Shown: positions 57,211 through 64,000 of the stretch, one piece after another
Position numbering within the stretch: position 1 is the first letter of the stretch
Layout of the letters: every line of letters starts with the position of its first letter
Assembly (NCBI GenBank): GCA_005784505.1
Contig: VCAZ01000015.1
Span: 3,259,168 to 3,323,167, forward strand
Source of the DNA: Bagarius yarrelli
Taxonomy: Eukaryota > Chordata > Actinopteri > Siluriformes > Sisoridae
Length of the DNA stretch: 64,000 bases
Reading direction: 5' to 3'
Translations under genes and position numbers: made by a program
The notes under the pieces: generated by a model
Told to the model about the DNA's origin: nothing
What the model saw: the letters and a program-made list of their open reading frames with translations, nothing else
Database searches by the model: none

Positions 57211-57294
57211 TCAGGTCCTCTTAAGTCAAAAAAGAAAACAAAAAGCAACCTGTAGGTCCACTTTTACTGCCAAGTTTAAAGTTTACATTTGAAG
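57211..57294 (+). other. Candidate internal non-coding exon (84 bp)
   Basis: The acceptor TTTTTTTCTTTCTTTATTATTTCAG| is close to ideal, and the donor TTGAAG|GTATGTCTC is good. The body (AGGTCCTCTTAAGTC, AAAGCAACCTGTAGG) has stops in all three frames, so it would be 5' UTR or lncRNA. It is the best acceptor-donor pair in the window and lies on the same strand as the candidates at 42041 and 54110. Confidence 0.45.
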
Positions 57295-58159
57295 GTATGT
57301 CTCTGTCTTAAATTCCTTGTCATTCCATGAGCTTCACGAAAAGCCTGGACAGGAAAACTGCAGCAAACTTGGGGGCGACTTACCCGTTTTATGAACAGAG
57401 CATGCAACAACGACAACAAAATGATAAGGCGCCCTGTTTAATATTTGCCAATTGAGTGCTAAGACTAGATCAGCTGTTAGGGGTTGAGTTGCTTTTCTCC
57501 CAATAAGCTAAAAGAAAGCTTGTATTTAATGCTGAAAATAACGGCATCCTGAAAACACTGTTAATGTCATTTTTTGTGTTACAACCAGGTGACAGTGAGT
57601 TTTTTCGACTCACTCCTTTTGATCAAATTTCGGTGGAATTGAGTTAAATATCTTAAAAATAATCATAAAGGTGCATAAAGAAGGCAACATGACTTACCGT
57701 GCATTTTTGTTTGTTTTATTATGTGCAGTAAGGCACCTCCTCTTTTCTGTATCATTGTGTATTTATCATGTCATCATCAGCCAAAACACATGCACAGGTT
57801 ACTGTACTTTCCAAGCAGGTTGTGTGCCCATGGGTGGCTGACATGTTGCAGTGGCTGAGCTGCGTTACTGGTAGACTCAACACACTGCATCCTTTAGGAG
57901 ACACTAATTTCTGCTTACTGCAGTGTAACGACAAAGAAATGTGTTTTATCTACCACTGGTTATGTATGGCTTCACTCTAAAAGTGCAAAGCGTTTTTTTG
58001 TCCTTGTCCTTTTGCTGCCAGTGAAATATATATTCTTTACCATACAAAAAATGACTCACCTCCAGTTTGACTTAAAAACACGCAGAATTAAACAACTGCT
58101 CTGTGTGTGGGACTTTATCGATGTGGAATATTTACTTTAATAGGTAGTCTAATCTCATC

Positions 58160-58480
58160 TAACGCTGCTGTTGTTGTTCTGATAATCTGATTAATGACAA
58201 ATGAACGTGTGGGAAATGAGTTGCACAGCTGACTCTTAATCTCTATTCATCAGCAGAATCACTGCCCGAGTAAAGCTAATTTACCCAAATTAATCCAAAT
58301 AAAATGTTAAACGCATTAGATGACACAACACACCGAGTCTTCCGAATCTTAGTGCCGGTGTCTTCGCGTCTGAGCTGCCAGTTAATCCTTTTTAGTTATC
58401 ATGTGCAAAGGTTCTCTACACATAGCTGATGCGTTTCCTATTACATTATTAATAGGTGTGTGTAAGTGCGATGAGCGCAG
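58160..58480. promoter_or_regulatory. Candidate conserved non-coding element
   Basis: Repeat-free block rich in homeodomain-like cores (GATAATCTGATTAATGAC, TAAAGCTAATTTACCC, AAATTAATCC) next to CpG-bearing sequence (GTGCCGGTGTCTTCGCGTC). No open frame. Texture-based call only. Confidence 0.28.
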
Positions 58481-59816
58481 TGATGCGGGTTAAAGTCGGC
58501 ACCCTGCACACGCACATGACTGTTGTAATAATACTTTACACACACTTTTGCATTGTGGCTGTGTGGTTATTAAAAAAAAAAAATTAAATGTAAGTATCAT
58601 ATTAGTAATATTATTCTACACAAGCAGAAATCTGATCATTTCCGAAGTAAAACATTGCCAAATTGCTGTAGATGCAAAAAAAAGTGCCTTTGAATGAGGT
58701 GTAACAGGAAAATAATCATCTTCAGGGTGGCAACCTGCCTTCATCCCACTACACCCTTTTATTCCCTGTGGGTCAAATCTAGTCCCTTATTATATTTATA
58801 AATCCCAGTGTTAATATGTTCCCCTTTTCATTTCCAAACAAAGCTTTTTTTCCAGGTTTAATTTTTGTCTCAGTTAAAATCACCAGTTTCGTTTGTTCGT
58901 TTACGGTCTGTTTATCCGACTGAACGGCTGCTCGTGGCGGATATTTTTATTCCCATCCCAGTGAGACTAAGAAGGGGGCAGCAAGGGCAAAAACTTCTCT
59001 CTCATATTCTGCTCCCTGCTCCATTGCTGCCATCTCCTATAAATACACACACACACACCACACCTACTTCTACTAGGAGCTTTGAAGTCAGCTTCTGTGC
59101 CTCCTCGCTCCCCTCCCCATCGAGCGACAGGCAGCAGACAGGAAATCATGCAGTCCTCACTGCTTCCGGGAGTGTGTGGCGATCAGGAACACAGTGTGCA
59201 TGTGCCTAGTGAGGCACCCCAGGCATGAACCAATATTATATATTAATTTCAGGATAATCAGTGTACATTATATCACTGTTTACATTAAAACATTTCATTT
59301 ATTCAATTGATTGTCTATGCTGCTTTTAAAATAAGCTATAGAATAAGATTCATTATTAATAAAATGCAGTTCAAGTCTAATATGTGATGAAAAAAAAATA
59401 TCAGCAACAAGAAGCGGGTACAAGACAAGGACATATTAAGCGGATTATATTGATATTTGATATTTTATTATATTTTTTTTCTTATATATTACAGATTTTA
59501 TATATATATATATATAGTGGATCAGTTTTCAATTATAATAGACACAGTCAGAAAACACTTTAAAACTTTATTTCTTTTTATTCTTTTAAGATTTAAAGAC
59601 ATTGTGATTTCTAAGTTTCCATGAAGCTAATTATAAAAGTTTCTTTAAGCACTTACGCCATAGCAGCTGTAAAGCATGGATCCTTCACCAGTCAATCAGT
59701 GTTCTGTCTGTTCTCACCTTTTATATGCAAAAATAAGGGACGCCTGCCGCAGGGCTGACCATGACCGCGAGCCCGGCGGAGTACAAGTGGCCATAAATCA
59801 TAACACAAAACTTGTC

Positions 59817-59853
59817 ATCAGTCTTGTTATTTTTAAGAAATAACAAGACTGAT
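59817..59853. repeat. Perfect 16-bp-arm hairpin
   Basis: ATCAGTCTTGTTATTT, loop TTAAG, then AAATAACAAGACTGAT. All 16 positions pair. No terminal-repeat or terminator context is seen. Confidence 0.95.
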
Positions 59854-60329
59854 AGCAACAAACATTAACTAATAACTATTACAATTAACCAGTGAGAAAA
59901 TTACAACTAAACAGACTTCTCTAGTGATCATATTGTAGCTAAATACGCAGGGATGATAATAATAAACAAGTAAAAGTGGAACCACAAAACATTAGACTTG
60001 GAGGAACTTTTGAACCATATACTAACAACAGATGCAAAAAATATTATCTATAAAGTAACAGTTAAAAACACTGTTAAAAACATAGTAATTAAATGTTTTT
60101 ATGTAAATATTAGTTTGGTTTTTATGTATTTGTTACTTCTCTAGTATTAAATGATGTAATTAAGCATAACATATAGTTGCTTTTCTATACAAAGGTATTT
60201 TAGTTTAGTATGAAATATATGCCTCTTATCTCGTATTAAATTAATAATTGTCTGTACACCTCAGCCTCAATAAAGAAATTATATTAAAACATAGGGATGG
60301 GATTCATCAACATTGGAACATTATTTCTT

Positions 60330-60720
60330 AACTAATGGACAGCATATGAAATCTAGCGTAAGCAATCAGGAAATGATTGAGGTGATCAGCGAGCTGTCAT
60401 TTCACTATCTGCTTCAGGAGATGCTTTAGGAGGTATAAATCGTGAGACGCTCTGATTTCTGTAAGCTCCAACAGACCCCCCTGCATGCCACAGGAAACAC
60501 TCGCTGACACGTTTTAGACAGGTATTTGATTTCTCTAGCTTTTGTCGGTATTTTTATTCGCTTTAATTTCAGCTCTGTAACTAAAGCGGGACACGGATCT
60601 GGAGCTGCCCCTGCTATCATTTTAACTTGACGCCCTTGCCAGCCCATCTCTGCTGAGAATTACGGCCAAAAGACCCTCCTCTTTTTAACCCTCATTGGCT
60701 CTGGGCTGAACCTGATGGTA
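60330..60720. promoter_or_regulatory. Candidate conserved non-coding element
   Basis: Repeat-free block of balanced composition (GGAAATGATTGAGGTGATCAGC, CTGACACGTTTTAGACAGGTATTTG, TTACGGCCAAAAGACCC, CCCTCATTGGCTC with a CCAAT core in reverse). It contains no convincing reading frame. Texture-based call only. Confidence 0.28.
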
Positions 60721-60810
60721 TAAAACCAATCAATCTGAATATGGCATTGAGATTTACCCAATCAGAGACAGAATAGCTCGAGTCTTTACAGAATGCAGGT
60801 GGGATGGTAC

Positions 60811-60850
60811 GAGGACTTATGATTTAAGTTGAGGACTTATGATTTAAGTT
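60811..60850. repeat. 20-bp perfect tandem duplication
   Basis: GAGGACTTATGATTTAAGTT occurs twice head to tail. Confidence 0.95.
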
Positions 60851-60904
60851 GCTTACACACACACGGTGTAACTACATAATTCCTGCTACCTGTTTTTCAC
60901 CCAA

Positions 60905-61119
60905 ATGTAGACGGGTTCTCTGTTGAGTCTGGTTCCTCTTAAAGGTTCTTCCTATTCCATCTCAGGGAGTTTTCTTGCCACCTTCGCTCCCGGCTTGCTC
61001 ATCAAGGGACAAACTGATTTCTTTTTCATTTTTCTCTTATAATTTCTTTGATTGTGTAAAGCTGCTTTGTGACAATGACCAGTGTAAAAAGTGCTACACA
61101 AATTGAATTAAATTGAGTT
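60905..61119 (+). repeat. LINE/SINE 3'-tail repeat (L2-like end)
   Basis: GTTGAGTCTGGTTCCTCTTAAAGGTTCTTCC, CATCTCAGGGAGTTTTCTTGCCACC, GGCTTGCTCATCAAGGGA, then GTAAAGCTGCTTTGTGACAATG, GTAAAAAGTGCTACACAAATTG and an AATTGAATTAAATTGAG tail. This is one of the most common fish repeats; the AAAAAGCGCTATACAAAT end resembles L2-type LINE 3' ends. No coding sequence is attached. Confidence 0.75.
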
Positions 61120-61508
61120 TGCATGATTGCTGCACAACTTAAAAATACGGAACAAATGCCTTACCGCAATGATTCTAAACCCAAGCGCTATTTAAACACC
61201 AGATACAGGCTGAGTCTTTCTAAATATTAATACATAGCTGCTGTCATCCAGAACAGAACAGAACAGAACAGCTGTGTGATATAATGCAAAAACAGCACAA
61301 CTGGAATACAGCCAACTCACATCTACCTCCTCCTGTTTAACCAATTTTATTAAGAAATTTTAGACTATAGATCTCTGATATTGTTCAATCTGTATAACAT
61401 CTATATTATATAGCATTACAGATAGAGAAAAGACAGTAATTTGTCCTAGAGGTGTTTCTTTTTTAGGTGCTTCTCTTTGTTCCTTTTCCCTTGCTGTGAT
61501 TTTGTAAA

Positions 61509-61535
<27 letters not shown>
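61509..61535. repeat. (CT)13 microsatellite
   Basis: Uninterrupted CT run. Confidence 0.95.
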
Positions 61536-61541
<6 letters not shown>

Positions 61542-61887
61542 CATCAGCTCAGTTTCAATCCTTCTTCTCCACATCACTCCAACTGGCATTAAAAAAAAGG
61601 AGCTTTTTTACAGTGATTCTATTTTTAGCCTTTGCTGCAGGTGAAAGTGGAAAAGAAGCTCACAAGCAGCTGGAATCTTAAGGTTTTCCAGAAAAGCCCT
61701 TATTTACTTTTTGTTTATTTCGTCATTTTCCACTGGCCCCATTTGCCCGCTAATGGTTTTTGCTATTGTGATCACTGAAATTGCTGTTCTGCCCCTTATT
61801 AAGGGATTCCCACATCATTATGGCAGCTCTCAGACGTATAATAAACTGCATAATGAGCACATACCGCCTATGTGCAGGATCACATCA

Positions 61888-61890
<3 letters not shown>

Positions 61891-61931
<41 letters not shown>

Positions 61932-61961
61932 TGTGTGTGAGAGAAAAAAAGAGAGAGAGAG
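61891..61961. repeat. Compound (TG)n / (GA)n microsatellite
   Basis: A TG run to 61930, one CTGTGTGTGAGAG interruption, an A tract, then a short GA run. Confidence 0.94.
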
Positions 61962-62162
61962 CTGCAAGTCAGGGCACAGTGAAAGCTGTCCATGTAGGAA
62001 TATTGTTTATGGTTTTACACAAAATGCCTAACCCTTTATATATAAATTACAAGATCAAAATATTAATAAATATATAAAAACATAATTCTTTTAAATCAAC
62101 CAAAATCTTTATGATTTTGATAAATAAAGAAAAAACACGAAAACAAAACGTGCTGTTACAAA

Positions 62163-62345
62163 ACAAATGGTTGAGGCGCTGAGTTGTTGATCTGAAGACC
62201 AAGAAGATCTGGATTCAAGCCCCACCACCGCCAGTCAGCCACTGTTGGGTCCTTGAGCAAGACCATTAACCCTTCCTGCTCCAGGGGCGCTGTATCATAG
62301 CTGACCCTGTGCTCTGACCCCAACTGTCTAAGATGGGAGATGGAA
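62163..62345 (+). repeat. SINE family C, tail missing
   Basis: AATGGTTGAGGCGCTGAGTTG, B-box region GGATTCAAGCCCC, AGCCACTGTTGGGTCCTTGAGCAAGACC, core CTGCTCCAGGGGCGCTGTATCATAGCTGACCCTG, then CTAAGATGGGAGATGG. It is highly similar to 9427-9620. It ends before the TTTCATTG tail. Confidence 0.85.
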
Positions 62346-64000
62346 CAGAGCATGCTTTAGGACTATAGTGATTTCAGATACAGTTAAGAAAGTATCTAAA
62401 GCTTTAAGTCTTTAAGATGGGTTTGATCTTTATCGATCTCTGTGTTCGCAGCCCCTCATGTCTCAGCAGGCCTTCTCTTCTCTGTTCGTCTCTGGTATGC
62501 AGTCATTTTGTTGATATTTTTTGTATATATAGTTTTGCTGTTGCTGTTTTGCTCCCTGGGAAGATGCTATCTGCCTCCCGCATGTCAGCTGTGAATCTGA
62601 AGTGAGCCACTTGACTTGCAAATGCCGAGGGGGGGTGACTGACACGTAGCACATGGCCAACCGACCAGGATTAATGATGCCACACACGAGGATTAGATTT
62701 ATCGGAGCGTAATTTCTCTACAGGAATGTGTCAGCCATCCTTCCATCGTGCGAGTGTGTGTGTAATCAAGCAAACCCAGAAATCAGCTCACACATTTATA
62801 TGTGATGAAATGGAATGCAACAGCATTGGCAGGTATCTTTCGGCTTTCATCGTAGGTTTTAACAAAAAAAAAAAAAATGATTTGGTGAAAAGTGTCCTGC
62901 CTGATGGCTTGGGAAAAACATCACACCACAATATTCACAACACATTTCAACAAAACAATGCGGTGGCACCAGATTCGGTTTGTCTGCTTTCTTATTCCAT
63001 TTTTTTCTAAAAACGAATCAGCCGAGACAGGTTTAGTGTGAAGGTGGTGAAGCAGAACACATCATCATAAGCATGCTTACCGCCTGATCTGTACTTAAAG
63101 CGGGACGCATGCCAAAACACCATACTAGTCTGCGTGATTTATGTACACCTACAGGGTTAAAAAAATCCACTAATAACACCTTAGTTCTAAGGCAACACTA
63201 AAAAGTAGTTTCTCTTTTAATTTCCTGCAATCATCATAAGTGCTGTGATTATCTGTGTCTTAGATTAAACAACAGTATGAATGAAGCAGCCGAGGCAATT
63301 TTGGTTACGGGTGCATAAGAAGGGTCTTTGGGTAAATTTGAGCACTGCATATGGAAACACTGATGGGTAACTGGTTAGTGTTTTAACGCTTAGTGTAAGT
63401 TAGTTTGAGTATAAGCAAGTTGGCAATCTAAGTTCCTGCGCTAGTTTGTTTAGTCAGTTGTGTGCTAAATTTATGTCGGTATTGCACCACATGGACATGT
63501 GATAATGCCCTTTAAACGGCATGTCATATATTTGTCTATTTAAGCAGCTCTATTTTAAAGTCTAATTGTGGAAAAGATTTTATTTTAGTCTTTGCATTTT
63601 TATAATCAGGGTTGTTGTGTTCCTAATCCTCTTCGAGAACCACAGGGCATGAGGCAGGTATATACACTCCAGCCCTGATGTCAGATTTAACTCTTTAAAT
63701 GGCAATTTCATAACTGATGCACCGATCCGGGTAAAATAATATAAATATTTTGGGTTATATTTTCAGTATAAAACATGATTGTGGATTATTTCAAATCACA
63801 TTAGCAATTAAATTGACGCAGAGTTCATATTCATTGGATTTTTTTTACACATTTAGTAGTTTTAATTAGAACTGAAGTTGATTAACAGATTTATGCAGAA
63901 AAGGTTTTATCGAATATATTTTTACAGCAGTTTAATTTAGTGGCTGCTTTCATCTCAAACACGGCTAAGGGACTATTTACACCTGGTCACTTCATGCATT
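62346..64000. other. Single-copy spacer to the window end
   Basis: 62430-62700 and 63000-63120 are less AT-rich and repeat-free. The frames at 62417-62687 and 62726-63010 have no domain. The rest is AT-rich with no recognised feature. Confidence 0.4.

Larger units (their letters stand above)
57295..60904. other. Large repeat-poor stretch inside the putative intron
   Basis: No SINE or transposon was recognised over 3.6 kb. Candidate conserved blocks lie at 58160-58480 and 60330-60720. A TATA-like CTCCTATAAATACAC at 59032-59046 precedes a 26-codon frame at 59148. A perfect hairpin lies at 59817-59853, a short (AT)n at 59500-59516, and a duplicated 20-mer at 60811-60850. Confidence 0.35.
61120..62162. 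other. Spacer with microsatellites
   Basis: (GAACA)4 at 61251-61270, (CT)n at 61509-61535 and a compound TG/GA array at 61891-61961. 61790-61880 (CCCCTTATTAAGGGATTCCC, ATAAACTGCATAATGAGC) is a small candidate conserved block. The frames at 61711-62077 run through the microsatellite and are not genes. Confidence 0.4.

Noticed and set aside
1..64000. CRISPR arrays, operons, ribosome binding sites, rRNA genes or phage
   Set aside because: No such structures are present; the sequence is vertebrate nuclear DNA in texture, so prokaryotic features are not expected.

Overview
This 64-kb window reads as non-coding vertebrate DNA, most likely from a teleost fish. I found no open frame that I can defend as an intact protein-coding gene. 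The longest frames (147, 139, 128 and 128 codons) fall on repeats, antisense to a decayed transposase, or across simple sequence. The base composition is AT-rich and poor in CpG. It carries long (TG)n, (TC)n and (TA)n microsatellites and many copies of tRNA-headed SINEs, hAT and Tc1/mariner relics, L2-like LINE ends and a DIRS-like retroelement remnant. That mixture is typical of otophysan fish, and a catfish-like genome would fit, but the species is an inference.

Layout. 1-12 kb: an L2-like reverse-transcriptase scrap, two related hAT-type MITEs (one with a SINE inserted in it), and SINEs of three families, here called A, B and C. 12-24 kb: mostly single-copy DNA with a few SINEs and stretches that look like conserved non-coding elements, especially 22.9-23.85 kb. 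24-34.5 kb: a patchwork of SINE and Tc1 pieces at 24.1-24.5 kb, a candidate non-coding exon at 26.88 kb, a 5'-truncated SINE with a perfect 14-bp target-site duplication, a DIRS-like gag remnant at 29.5-30.5 kb, and a hAT element with an exact 8-bp duplication and an eroded BED-finger transposase at 33.6-34.4 kb. 37-42 kb: an L2-like LINE 3' end abutting a Tc1-like transposase scrap, a solo-LTR-like block, and a Tc1/mariner end.

The strongest sign of a host gene is a CpG-rich block at about 42.0-42.4 kb on the + strand. It has three short upstream ORFs and ends in a strong splice donor (CCG|GTGAGT). A second CpG cluster with a perfect RFX X-box lies 0.6 kb downstream. Possible small exons follow at 54.11 and 57.21 kb, each between a good acceptor and a good donor; the 57.21-kb one is closed in all three frames and the 54.11-kb one is open in one. 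My working model is that 42-64 kb is the 5' UTR and long first introns of a + strand gene whose coding part lies beyond the window, and that 1-42 kb is upstream regulatory or lncRNA territory. The gene could not be identified from this window.

The repeats tell one mechanistic story: the SINE family B tail (GTCTGCCAAATG type) closely resembles the 3' end of the L2-like LINE at 37.2 kb, as expected if that LINE clade mobilised those SINEs.
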